Assembly (NCBI GenBank): GCA_015143295.1
Contig: CM026568.1
Location: 22,760,607-22,824,606, forward strand
Reading direction: 5' to 3'
DNA: 64,000 nt
Origin: Tetracentron sinense
Lineage: Eukaryota > Streptophyta > Magnoliopsida > Trochodendrales > Trochodendraceae
In this document: piece by piece, positions 32,148-43,022 of the stretch
How positions within the stretch are numbered: position 1 is the first letter of the stretch
Layout: each line of letters begins with the position of its first letter
Translations under genes and position numbers: made by a program
The notes under the pieces: generated by a model
What the model was told of the DNA's origin: nothing
What the model saw: the letters and a program-made list of their open reading frames with translations, nothing else
The model's database searches: none

Positions 32148-33446
32148 CTAGTAAAAGTGCACGTGCTTTGCACGTATTAATTTTTTTATTAATATAAAAT
32201 ATAATTGGTTGAAATCAAAATCAATATTATCAGAAGTTATAATTTTATGATAATTGTTAGAAGAAATTAAAAAATAATATATATATTTTTTGTACTCGGG
32301 TGGTCCCCAACCATTTGGGTCAAGACCAATCCCTGAGGGTGCGACGTGAGCCCGCAACCCGCCACACCAGGTAAGTTCGAGTAACAAATAATATTACTCT
32401 ATATTTATATATTTATTAATGCTTAGTGCTTAGATGAGGAATTGTTTAACCATCAAAATTATTATACTTAAGCAATCTAACCATTGCTTTTAAAAAAAAC
32501 CAAAAACAAAAATACTAATTTTAATATAGTTAAGTTTAACCATAGTTAAACATGGTTAAAAGAGACACAGGGACACTGGGATCAGCTTAGTAGCGGTCCG
32601 CTTCTCAGGACTCTTCTCATAAAGACTCCTTTACAAGAGGAATTGTTCTACACGTTTCTACCTATAATGCTTAACTTCTTAACCAACTCCTAAAGACTTT
32701 GTAACACGATCAACACAAACTAACAACACTCCACAACTAAGAGATGTTTTAATAACTGAACTAACATGGACTCGTAAACTTTCAACTGGAGAGATATATA
32801 GCATCCCATAATTCCATTCTATTCCTGATTACTCCCTACACGTGACACATTCCGACATCGCTCTCATATTTCAATTCTATACTCAAAGGACTATTTGGCT
32901 TTGTTGAGAAGGAAGAATGAGGAACCAGGATGAATCTTCAAGACGACTGAAATAGGAAACCTGCAAGGGAGAGTGGATGACATAGATGAACAATAGAAGA
33001 GAGAAGATTTGTTTTGAAACAGTCGGTTGCCTGGCTCTGCCCCGAATCCGGAGTTCTCCCCTTGTAAATCGGTTGGACAACGGTAGTCTTAGCGACCATG
33101 AATCGGTATATTCAGGATTGATCTTTCTCCGATCTTTATCAGGAGCTCGGGTTTTCTTATGGCTCGATGCCCTGGCTAGACACAATGATAACATTGTTGA
33201 GGAGGGCTACAGGCTTTACTTTAACGGTAATTTCTTCTTAAATTTATTTGCTAATTATTACATAAAATGCCATTAATGAAACTTCTAAATGACCATATTA
33301 TCCTTATGATCCATTAGAAAAATTAGTCCTAAACTTCTCTCTATTTAATAATATAATGTTTACTTCATCAACAATAAAATAAAATTAAGGGTAATTATGT
33401 CTACATAAAGTTTAAGTTACTCCTTATACTTTTATTAGTAGAATGA
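32148..33446 (-). mobile_element. Non-autonomous Helitron, copy 2 of the pair
   Basis: On the minus strand it begins TCATTCTACTAATAAAAGTA, preceded by A. It ends with a perfect hairpin ACGTGC-AAA-GCACGT, then ACTTTTACTAG followed by T, the canonical Helitron 3' structure. A foldback element sits inside at about 32443-32625. Overlapping open frames on both strands at 32883-33276 (about 100 codons each) are not recognised and could be captured sequence. Confidence 0.8.
32443..32625. mobile_element. Foldback element fragment inside the Helitron
   Basis: The right part reads AAGTTTAACCATAGTTAAAC, then GGTTAAAAGAGACACAGGGA, as in the element at 235-528. The left arm is weak. Confidence 0.45.
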
Positions 33447-33703
33447 TATTTCAAATTGTCACATTTGAAATATGAAATACCAGATAATGTCTAATTATCC
33501 TTTTTATCTTCTTCTCTTACATTGCAATATTAAATAAATTTATGATTTTTTTTGTGTGATAAGATAGATATTGGCAAATTTATTGTACCTCATTAACACG
33601 GCACGTGTCACCATCATGAGTCAATGTGTTATCGTCACTATTTGGAGGCAGATATGATGTTTATATGACATGCCATCTTCGGGCACCAAGTATGTTTTTT
33701 GAA

Positions 33704-34048
33704 GCCAAATCAAATCCGGTTCTCACCCCATGAGGTCGCCATGTGTCACCCCTTAACTGTGGTTAAGAGTCATTCACCCTTAGGGTTCACCCACTCATTC
33801 TTGGTTTTTAGAAAAAAATATTAATTATATTTTTAATATTAAAACACATATTTTTAGAGTGTTTTTAATATTAAAATATATATATATATATATTTTAAAA
33901 TTAATATTTTTTTTCTCAAAACCAAGGATGGGTGGATGAACCCTAGAATCTTAACCACAGTTAAGGGGTGTCACAAGGGACACATGGCAACCGCAGGGCT
34001 GATAACCGGATTTGCCAAATCCGGTTATCACCATAGAGGATTTGGTTT
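33704..34048. mobile_element. Foldback MITE, CACAGTTAA family
   Basis: The left arm has GCCATGTGTCACCCCTTAAC, TGTGGTTAAG and CACCCTTAGGGTTCACCCAC. The right arm is its reverse complement, ending AACCGGATTTGCCAAATCC then GGTTATCACC and TAGAGGATTTGG. The loop is almost entirely A/T. Confidence 0.75.
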
Positions 34049-34967
34049 CTTGTTTTATTCGTGAGAGATATAGGGTTAGGCAGCAACCCCGGTTAGTGGT
34101 TAGTATCTTTTCTAAGTCATAGCGCGTGGAGAAGACAAAACTCACACCCTCTCGAAATGTAATCCGGATCAATGGAGTGGTGACCAACACACACTATCAA
34201 TGGGGAAGACTAGATAGTTCTTTTTTTTTAAACATATAAACTTGGATATCCTGAACCTAGATTCCGATTAGTCTCAGGTGTTGCATAAGAAATACCCCAC
34301 CCCATACTACCGATATTGAGGGGGAGTCAGGAATCGGCCTCAAGACCTCCTAGTTTACAGTTCGTCCTTTGGCCACTGGGCTACACCCTCACCCACCAAA
34401 AAAACTTAAAATTTCAATTCAGGTTGGAGGGCGGAAATCGCCTGTAAGTAAGAGAATTTATCGTCTTTCCTTCTAGGCCGGACCCTACAGAGGAACGATG
34501 TTAAACACCTAAAATAAGAGTTGCCACCTATTTATAGAAGATATACCTGAATATCTTGATCAACAAAATATAGAATATGTCCATAATCAATATTGAAAAT
34601 TCTGTAAATAGAATTTAAAATTTGAGACAAAAACTTATCATGATAAATGATGACCAAGACATGTGTTGAACACATTGTCCTTAAGGTGAATATCACCCCT
34701 ATTAGTCCTCAACGACTATAATGCTCTCAAGCTGAATGACGACCACCCCCAGGATACAACGATCAATACCAAAGGAATAGGAGCACTCTTAATCCCTTGG
34801 TCTCCAATGAACTCGACGACAATGATGAAAAAATACTAAATCCTTAAGCATACGCCACAGTAGGCAAACCCAAAAGAATGGAGAAAACTTAAAAAATTTA
34901 CGTGTTTTTTTTTCTTTTCTTTTTTATCTCTAGAGAAGAGGAAACCCACAAGTCTATATATATAGAA
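34049..34967. other. Repeat-derived spacer with a SINE
   Basis: Sequence at 34050-34190 (CACACCCTCTCGAAATGTAA with GGAGTGGTGACCAACA) matches 29180-29260, so it is a dispersed repeat. A SINE relative lies at 34216-34400. The remainder has no recognised gene. Confidence 0.4.
34216..34400 (-). mobile_element. SINE (family II) relative, minus strand
   Basis: On the minus strand: GGTGTAGCCCAGTGGCC (box A-like), later GAGGCCGATTCCTGACTCCC (box B region), then GGTGGGGTATTTCTTATGC and an A-rich tail. It matches the body of 46409-46583. The TSD is unclear. Confidence 0.6.
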
Positions 34968-35847
34968 CTAGCAAACACCCCGTGTGATGCACGGAAATGA
35001 AAATTATGATGCAAAACTCATGTGGGAGCCAAAGAAGGCTCATTATTGACATTAGGCTCTTGGAAGCCAGTTAACCAGATGTTGCGGCCAAGTAGAAGGT
35101 GAAGAATATAACTACATCAGAAAGCCCTTTCAACATCTTCCTAGTAGCTGGTGGAGCCAAATTTGTCAATATGATCACAAGCCACAATTGAACTCATGGA
35201 GCGTAAATAACAAAACCGTTGCTAGACTATTGGGTTGCAACCGAGTCAATATCTATACCAATTATATAGTTAGTCTGCATCCCACAATTTCAATAGTTTA
35301 ATGATCATTCAAATATTAAACCTACCAGATCGAACGATCGACGTGGTTTCACCCCTAATTCACCCCTAGGCTTTCTCATTCTAAATAAATAAATAAGAAC
35401 ACGAACATTTCCAACATTTCCAGTAAAGATTCATTAACCCCACCCTCCACCAGTGAGTACTTAACCCCTAATTATTGGGCTCATAGGCCCCATTTTAAAA
35501 TCCTTAAAAAATTAGACCTTAACACTAAATCTTTGGTGAGTTTTGATGGGAACTCAACCCAGTTTGAAAGATGTGCCATGTTTTTGCAATTGTTATGTAT
35601 GACCTTGAAACACGTTTAAATCAGTGAGTCCTTCACCATCACCATACTTATGTTAATACAATGTATAAATTTGGACAATTAAATCAATGGCCCATCCAGG
35701 GGCAGCTGGGGGCCATGGCCACTCCCAAATTTTTTGTAAATCCTTACTGCAGTAGTATGATTAGTGGGGCCCTCAATTAATTTTTTTTTTTTTAAAGTAT
35801 ATTTGGCCCTTCCAATTTTTTTTGACATATATATAGTGGGCCCCCCA

Positions 35848-36123
35848 ATGGAGTCCCCTTATGCCCTTGAGGTTGCCACATGTCCCTACTGACACCCCTT
35901 AACTATGGTTAAAATTCATGCAATCTCAGGTTCACCTACTTATCCTTGGTTTTTAGAAAAAAATATTTAAATAATTTTAACCTTAGCAGTTATTGAATTT
36001 TAAACTAGGGTTCGAAAAGAAATTTGATATATATATTTTTTAAAACCAAGGATAGGTGGGTGAATCTTAACCACAATTAAGGGGTATTAATAGGGACACG
36101 TGGCGACCTCAAAGGCATTACCA
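35848..36123. mobile_element. Foldback MITE inside the Helitron
   Basis: Left arm TGCCCTTGAGGTTGCCACAT, GTCCC, TAACTATGGTTAAAATTCA. Right arm GTGGGTGAATCTTAACCACA, TAGGGACACGTGGCGACCTC. The family core AACTAGGGTT is in the loop. Confidence 0.7.
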
Positions 36124-36561
36124 GGAAAAAAAAATTCTCAAAATAAAAAAAACTTCCCAAATTTTTTTTTCTCGGGGTCTATGCCCCCGAAACCCCAAAT
36201 TCCATACTCTCAAAACAAATTTTTTTAATACATGTATTTTGGGCCTTCAATGAAAAATTCCTGGCTCTGCCCTGCCCCTGGCCCATCTAAGAGAAACTGT
36301 CCAAGGTGTTGGCTTTTTTCAAACTGTTAAAACGGTTAGCTTCATACGTGACTGAATGGCTGAGATAGCCTGTTGTAGGTAGTGTGTGTTGTGTTTTTTT
36401 TTGGGTTCATTGGAGGCCACATGGACTTATAAGCTACAAAATGAGGGGTAACCCTCCCTCTCCCATAAACCCACCCAACCCTGATGTACGTGGGATTCCA
36501 TCCCAGGTCTCTGGAGCATGTGCTCCATTGATTGCTATACTTCCCTTGGAAGTGAGACCAT

Positions 36562-36584
36562 TTGAGAGAGAGAGAGAGAGAGAG
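36562..36584. repeat. (GA)n microsatellite
   Basis: A GA run inside the Helitron. It is followed by GA-rich leader-like sequence. Confidence 0.85.
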
Positions 36585-36997
36585 ATTCTATTGCCACATG
36601 AAGTTGTCTCAGGTTCCCCCACCCTATAAGACCCTCCTATTGCTTAATTATTTGCAACAAAACCCTGAACACATGAGATTTAATCAACAGGGTTTCGTTC
36701 TTGGGATTTTGATTTACGGACCGTTGATGTTCAAGATAGTTTGGTTCCTCTTTTTGTTTCTCCACTCACCAGAGGAACCCAGGTGCTAAAATGACGAGAA
36801 ATGCGTGAGAAAGAGAGTACTGAGATCGAAAGAGAGAGAAAAGGCATTGAGTTCGTGATCGATGTATGGGATAAAGAGAAATCGAGAGAGAGGTGGGGGA
36901 CGGAGAAGACCAAAGGGAGAGAGAGGGGAAAGAGCTGTACTCATCTCTTTTGATCTCTTCATCAAGCCCCAGAAGAAAGAGATTCAGGCTCAAAATA

Positions 36998-37105
36998 ATG
37001 GCATCCGAGAACGACACCCCCAGATCCGAATCCTCTGATATAGACAAACTGAGGAGACGGATCGACTCCTCCCTAACGCAAGGTTCTGACGGTCCTCAAA
37101 CATGA
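36998..37105 (+). pseudogene. Captured 5' coding fragment, unidentified
   Basis: After a GA-rich and then CATCTCTTTTGATCTC leader, an ATG in good plant context (AATAATGGC) opens a hydrophilic frame, MASENDTPRSESSDIDKLRR, that stops after 35 residues. The leader-plus-start arrangement and a base composition unlike the surroundings suggest the first exon of a host gene captured by the Helitron. I do not recognise the source gene. Confidence 0.35.
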
Positions 37106-37929
37106 ACAACCAACGCATTAAACACATCTACATTGACACCCTCAACTCCCAGAAAAAGGCCCATATGAAGCTACACTACGCTGACTAAGACTGAGATCCA
37201 GAGAGACATGAGACAGAAACAATTGATAATCTCTGTAAAAATGGTTGAGAAGATGCTTACCTGCGCTGCCACTGATTTTCGGAACTCTCCCAAGAGAAAA
37301 CTAAATGTAGCAAGGGAATATAATGTGTCTTGGGGCGTTTCTCTTAGTTATACTGCTTTGTAACACACGTGAGAGAAGGTTACTTAAAAGGGAATTTAAT
37401 GTGTGCTAAAGGGTACAGAGAGAGAGAGAAACCGAAACCGTGGTGTTCCATGCACATTTGAAACGTTTATGCAAGGGAAAACGAATAGTAGATTTTTGAA
37501 ACGCTTGTCTACCGCTTGGTATTTTAATTCGCTGATGTGGCTTCACAGATGAAGAATAATCCTATGTGGCATCAAAATAGATACATTCGTGACATTCAAT
37601 GGGACACGCTAACTGTGTTTTATAGTAATAGTATAGATTAACAAGTGCTCTGGACCTCCAAAATAGAATATACCCAAACATTAAAACATTTATTCCTTTA
37701 TTCAAAGCAATTTATTCATTTAGGGCTATCAAAACGGTAATAAAACTGGACAGTTTTAAACATAAATAACACTTTAAAGTTTGTTTTTTATACACTGTGA
37801 AAGGGAAAAATCCCGTACATGCCACACGTCTGTAGCTGCTCAGCTGGTAGAGGAATAATAGCAAAACTCCACCTGTGAATGAGTTTGAGGGGACGGATGT
37901 GCACCCTGAAATAAGCTCCGATGATAAAG

Positions 37930-38010
37930 TCAGTATAAGGCACAAGCACATGAACATAAGGCACATGCACATCAGTATAAGGCATAAGCACATGAACATA
38001 TGAACATAAT
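37930..38010. repeat. Short tandem repeat GCACAAGCACATGAACAT
   Basis: Four imperfect units of 16-24 bp, each with a form of ATAAGGCACAAGCACATGAA, precede the main minisatellite. Confidence 0.75.
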
Positions 38011-38121
38011 AGTATAGAGATACTTATCGTGAGGTCACTGGGTATATGCACTTGAGGACGAGCTCTGGTGTTATGCTCTGGAGATTGTAGCTCAGGAGGC
38101 ACAAAGAATATGACTCAGATA

Positions 38122-38494
38122 ACGTAACTTTGATAACGTAGCTCAGATAAGGCACAGACAACGTAGCTCTGACAACGTAGCTCAGATAAGGCACCGACAA
38201 CGTAGCTCTGATAAGACACAGACAACGTAGCTCTGACAACGTAGCTTTGATAAGGCACAGACAACGTAGCTCTGACAACGTAGCTCAGATAAGGCACCGA
38301 TAACGTAGCTCTGATAACGTAGCTCTGATAAGGCACAGACAACGTAGCTCTGACAACGTAGCTCGGACAAGGCACGGACAACGTAGCTCAGATAAGGCAC
38401 CGACAACGTAGCTCGGATAAGGCACAGACAACGTAGCTCAGATAAGGCACAGACAACGTAGCTCTGATAAGGCACAGACAACGTAGCTTTGACA
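38122..38494. repeat. Minisatellite built from two unit lengths (25 and 14 bp)
   Basis: The array is made of 18 units. Long units (L, 25 bp) read ACGTAGCTCAGATAAGGCAC then AGACA; short units (S, 14 bp) read ACGTAGCTCTGACA. S equals L lacking an 11-bp block (TAAGGCACAGA or its equivalent). The order on + is S L S L L S L S L S L S L L L L L S, with 11 L and 7 S summing exactly to 373 bp. Open frames through the array on the minus strand are a consequence of the repeat and not evidence of a gene. Confidence 0.92.
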
Positions 38495-38725
38495 ACGTAT
38501 ACGTTGTGCATCAGGCAACGGGTACGTTGCACAACTGACAACGGATACGTTGCACATCAGACAACGGATACGTTGCACAACTCACAATGGACAACGAGCT
38601 CAACACTACTCACAACACAACGTGCCAACGTATTCGGCACTATTCACAGCACAACGCGACAACGGATTCGGCACTATTCACAGCAGACAACGCTACAACG
38701 GATTCGGCACCATTCACAGCGTCAG
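38495..38725. repeat. Second and third tandem arrays next to the minisatellite
   Basis: First come about four units with ACAACGGATACGTTGCACA, partly palindromic (ACGTATACGT at the start). Then come three units of about 40 bp with ACAACGGATTCGGCACTATT and CACAGC. Confidence 0.8.
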
Positions 38726-38788
38726 GCACAAGTTCAAGTGTGATTGCACTCATCAGATGATTAACTGCAAGGTCGTGCAAGTGGCAGT

Positions 38789-41543
38789 TGTGAACACCCC
38801 ATTTTTACACCCCCAAAACCCTTTATTAATTTAATTTAATTTAATTTAATTTTGTTTTGTGAGCCTGAGTGTTGAGAGAGAGAGAAAGAGAGTATGTCCA
38901 AACCCATCTCCTAATCCATTTCACTAAACCCATGTTTCCAAGACCTGTTGTCTGTCTAAGGCCCAAGCCCACAGTCTTAAATCCACTAAGGCCCATCACT
39001 ATTTACTTATATAAAGGAAAGAGATAGGGTTTTCAAATCCCCAAAGCTCATTCGGCTGAGAGCCAGCCCCTTCTCTCCCGTTTTCTTCTTCCATCTCTAG
39101 CATCCTGCAAAGTCACTCGACCACCATTTCAGTCCATCTCCTCGTCGTCGGCAATTTTCTGTGGTTCTTTGAGTTACCTCGCCAGCAGCCCCCATTGCTA
39201 GCTCGACTCGGTTTGAGCTCCGGCCACCCCCTCCGGTAGATCCCATCAGCATCCCATCTTTCGGCGAGATCTCACTACGCACAGCAGCTCCACCACTTTC
39301 AGCTTCGGTCATCTTCTCTAATTAGCTACATCTCGGCGTTTACTGCGTCATCAGTAGCAGTCCATCATCAACTTCTCCTCTCAGGGAAACACTCGATCTC
39401 TCCCTTGTTCTAGCGTTTTTTTTTTGGTTTTAGATCTAGAAATTCTAGATCTATTTGCTTAGTTCTCACCTGAGTTCTCGTTCGTTTGATTCGGCCAGTT
39501 CCTCTCCCATTTTTTTTCAAATCTGATCTACATCCAGCCATACAGTGGCAGCTCCGGCCAGATCAGCTTCCACGGCAAGCTTTAATCCACGTTATAAAAG
39601 AAGAAGTGTTATCTCACTTCTAATCATCACCTCCGGTTGCCGTCCAGCTCCGATCAAGCCAGCAATACTGTTGGCGAGTTCCCTGTCTTCGAGTTCTAGC
39701 AGCTCCACCACCTGAACCACGCCGGCAGCCAATCCTCAGGTAATCCTCTCGGCCAAGCTCTCATTTATTCTTGATTGAGATCTATTTTCCTCACCTTTTC
39801 GATTTCTCTGTTTTATGTAATCCTCAGGCTCATCTCTTCCAGCATTAATCAACACTTCCTGTTCCAGCTGGCAGCTCTTTGGGCTCAGTTGATCCATTTT
39901 CGATCCTGACCAAACCAGTTCCACCTCTAGCCAAATCCAATCTCGGGTGAGTCCTAATCGTCCTTCCCTTCCGAACATCTCGTTTAACCCAATCCTCCCT
40001 AGATCCCTGTAGTTTCCCCTTTTTTTCTTTTCATTTTTTTTTTTTTTCTCTCCAAGCCTTTGGGCCAATTAACCCATTCATGGTTCCTTTTTTTGTTTTG
40101 TACAGGCACAGAAACAAATTGATCGGCATCACATACAGATTTTTTTTTTATTATTTTATTTTTTTGTTATCCCTTGTCCTGGGGAGTATTTGTTGTGAGG
40201 GTTTCTCCCATCTATCTTCCTTCGGACCATCAGAGCAGCTCCGTCATCTCCCGTAACAGCCCTCGCAGGTATATCTCTTCCCTCATTTTTATTTAGCACC
40301 CTCTATCTATTGTAGTATAATTTTTAGTTAGTCCAAAACTTAGAGCGGGAGATTTGAATCTCAAATTGGAAGCCCCTTAGAGTCATTTTCGAATTTTTGG
40401 GCTTACCTCTTGAGGCCTTAGAATGATAGTGGACCAAAGCCAATTGACCATTAGTGGACAATGGGCCTTGGCCCATTAGCTTTCCCTTGGGGCCCATTTA
40501 TTTTGTTGTGTATGTATATATTATCCATGTGTGTGCAATAGGGATAGGCCGCGATTTACTTTTCCTATTTTGCCTACATTGGGCACTTAGATAGTTTTTC
40601 TTTTTTAACCCTAAATAATTGGCTCACCCCGTTAGTTAGTCTTACAAAAAAAGAAACAAAAAAAAAATATAAAAAGATTAAAATAAATTAAAGGTACTGG
40701 TCTATCTTCCCTTGGGACCTAGAGCAGGGTCCGTATTTAAACCATAGCCTCTTTTGGTTTAAGGCCGCTCGATCCGCCCTGTTCTTTGCCTTTAAGTTAA
40801 TTAAGTCAATTAGGTTTTATCTTCTTTTTTGCCTACCTTGGGCATTTAGTTTAGTTTTTGGACTAGTTAAACTTGCCAGAATTAAAAAATACAAAAAAAT
40901 AAAAAATACAAAAACAACAAAAACATTTAAAAACCCCCAAAATGCAAAAAAGACTTACCCTAATAAATGAACGCCCCCTAGAGCTCCATCATGAGCACCT
41001 AGCTACGCGACCATCTCCCGGAATGAGATTCATAAATCTCAATTCCACTTCCCCTCCCCCGACTCAAACACGAGTTGGAAGTGACCAAACTCCGAAACGA
41101 GTATAAAAACAGTCACGCCCCCGAACTACTACGAGGGTCTGATTCCGACTAACCGGATAAGTAGGCAGCCCAATCAGGGTTCGACCCCAACCAAAAATAA
41201 ACTTTTTACACCCCATATTGATTTGTATTCGATTAGCAAAATTAATAATTGTTTTAGGAAATGTTAAGTGATTTTTAAATGTTTGACTTGGACCTAATGA
41301 GTAGGTTACCATCATTGGATGGAGGTCCTGGGGTGCCTAACCCCTTCCCCAGGACCTAAAGGGATCTCTTACCTAGACTACTCTGGATCGTAGACCCCCT
41401 TATTTGGATTATCTCGGGATCCTACTTCCCCTAAGTAGGTGATGACTCTTAAAATAAATTTAGCGTTATTCCTCTACTCTCGGACCTTATCTCGACACTT
41501 AGAGTCGAGAGGGGAGGAAAGGCGGTAAATTTACGTGTTTACA
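38789..41543 (+). mobile_element. Solo LTR, family B (2.75 kb), nested
   Basis: A perfect 5-bp TSD, GCAGT, lies at 38784-38788 and 41544-41548. The LTR begins TGTGAACACCCC and ends TTTACGTGTTTACA. A TATA-like TTATATAAAGG lies at about 39007, followed by a C/T-rich leader with splice-like AG|GT sites (for example CCTCAGGTAATCC at about 39734). The form (very long LTR, TGTGAACACC start, GTTTACA end) resembles the Tat/Ogre group of Gypsy elements; that assignment is an inference. No internal coding region is present. Confidence 0.87.
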
Positions 41544-41734
41544 GCAGTGTGACCATTCATGGAGAGCATCAGGCGGACATGACCTATTTGAGAGAATCTG
41601 GTGGCCATAATCGATTGTGAGACCATAAAGAGCATCAAGTAGCCGGATAACACCAAAGGAAGATGAGAGAATCAGGTGAGTGGCCGCTTGCACAGCACTT
41701 CGGGGTAGGGGTGTGAATGACTCAAGCTTCTCAG

Positions 41735-41765
41735 ATCTCCTTCTTCTTCTTCTTCTTCTTCCCTT
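41735..41765. repeat. (CTT)n microsatellite
   Basis: A CTT run in the leader part of LTR family C, just downstream of its TATA-like box on the minus strand. Confidence 0.8.
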
Positions 41766-42029
41766 TCTCTCCTCTCTTGCCTTTCGCACCATCCATCCCT
41801 TCTTTCTGGTGATTCTTGCTTATTTATAGGCATTTTGAGTCATCATGACTTGTGTAGTCATAATGAGGTCACATGTCAGACAACACTCAAGAGCGCCGGC
41901 ACATAGCCCAAGTGGGCTTATGTCGACTAAATTGTTAGAATTTGTTAGCATGAGAAATCCTTATTTTACCCCTTCTTTTTACTCATTTTTACGAATTTTA
42001 TCCGTTACACACTGTTTTAAAACAAAAAT

Positions 42030-42190
42030 AATAACAGTTTGGGGTGTGGCCTCTAAACGTAGGAGGTGAGAGATCGAATCCCCTCGGGTATGAGTTGCAA
42101 GAACTCCCCTACCCATTGCCTAACCCCTAACAGTCTAACCGATCCAAGAATACTAACGTAGTTTCGTGATAACTCAAAAAAATAAAAGGA
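42030..42190 (+). mobile_element. Probable SINE (family III), plus strand
   Basis: The head GGGGTGTGGCCTCTAAACG is followed by GAGATCGAATCCC (box B-like), a body with GCAAGAACTCCCCTACCCAT and an A-rich tail. It is related to 5500-5652. Confidence 0.55.
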
Positions 42191-42900
42191 GAGATGACGT
42201 CAAATTAACGGGCTGGCCGTTACTTACAAACAGAACTCAAAAGTAAAAATCCTGATTCCAACTCTTAGTCGTGGCCAGATGTCATTGTATTACAGTTTCA
42301 CGTCATTACCAAATTCGGATCCGGTTGGTTATATAACGAGGGAGAATCCGGAGTCAAAGAAGTGAGACCAAGGAAACAAGAGCGCTCGAGGTACAATGAA
42401 TCTGCATCAGACTTACGCGTGAGCCGACTTTCCCTATACGATTGCTGCGGGGATTAATTCCTTGGCTTTGAAGACATGGTGCGCCTCAACGGACCTTACA
42501 GTTCACGTTTGGGGCCAAATATTCCAATAAGAATAAACTAAAGTATAAAACACGTGAGAAGAAGAAACGAAGCAAGTTGCCTCTCAAATTGCCTATCTAT
42601 GTTCTTGATTTGGTTCTTGCTTTTAAGTTTCGGTTAGACTCCAAAAACAACTTTTCCAAATTCACGATTCTGTTCAAGTCATAACTGATTTTTTTTATAC
42701 GGAGAGGACTTCAAAACGTGCAAGCAAGTCCCTCCCATTCCCTTGTAACAAATCCTTAACGTGCAAATCTCTCTGTCATTTCTAGTTTGAGTTTCTCTGG
42801 ATTTTCTTATAGGGGGGCTAACAACGGGGTGTTATGCCTTCTTAAATTAATAATTTAAGAATTAATTCGGGTGGTGATTGGATAGAGCTTGTTCTGTTTT
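42191..42900. other. Spacer downstream of array copy 1
   Basis: No gene was recognised. A plus-strand TATA-like GGTTATATAACGAGG lies at about 42330, but no credible reading frame follows, so I do not call a promoter. Confidence 0.35.
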
Positions 42901-43022
42901 GTTTTTCAAAACTCGGGGGGGAATAAAGGACCAGCTTAGGCTATAATCAATTTTGAATAAAAATTAAATAAAGAAGAAATTAATTACATATACAATCATG
43001 AATCACATAAGCTAAGACCATA

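Larger units (their letters stand above)
34968..37637 (-). mobile_element. Non-autonomous Helitron carrying a possible captured gene start
   Basis: On the minus strand it begins TCTATACTATTACTATAAAA, preceded by A. It ends with hairpin CCGTG-CATCA-CACGG, then GGTGTTTGCTAG followed by T. These are classic Helitron termini with insertion between A and T. Length is 2.67 kb and no Rep/helicase frame was seen. A foldback element (35848-36123) inserted inside. A gene-like 5' region lies at 36780-37105 in opposite orientation. Neighbouring frames around 35080-35200 read membrane-like segments but are interrupted. Confidence 0.85.
37798..42009 (-). mobile_element. Solo LTR, family C, split by a nested solo LTR
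   Basis: A perfect 5-bp TSD, CACTG, lies at 37793-37797 and 42010-42014. On the minus strand the LTR starts TGTAACGGATAAAATTCG and ends TTTTTCCCTTTCA. A TATA-like CCTATAAATAAGC lies at about 41820-41832 (minus), followed by a GA/AG-rich leader (a CTT run on +). Minus the insert at 38789-41543 and its TSD, it is about 1.45 kb. Its 3' half carries the S/L minisatellite. A fragment of the same LTR is at 49069-49215. No internal domains are seen. Confidence 0.85.

Noticed and set aside
36893-37105. Complete 70-residue protein gene from the first ATG
   Set aside because: The upstream part is a GA-rich leader; only the short frame from 36998 looks coding, and it is a fragment inside a Helitron.
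38122-38494. CRISPR-like regular repeat
   Set aside because: There are no unique spacers. The array is a head-to-tail minisatellite with two unit lengths in a plant LTR.
38024-38541. Overlapping minus-strand open frames of 84-119 codons with repeating SYVVRATLSVPY-like text
   Set aside because: They are translations of the S/L minisatellite; several frames are open at once because the repeat lacks stop triplets.
42320-42345. Plus-strand TATA box starting a gene
   Set aside because: No reading frame or RNA gene follows before the minus-strand gene at 43023.
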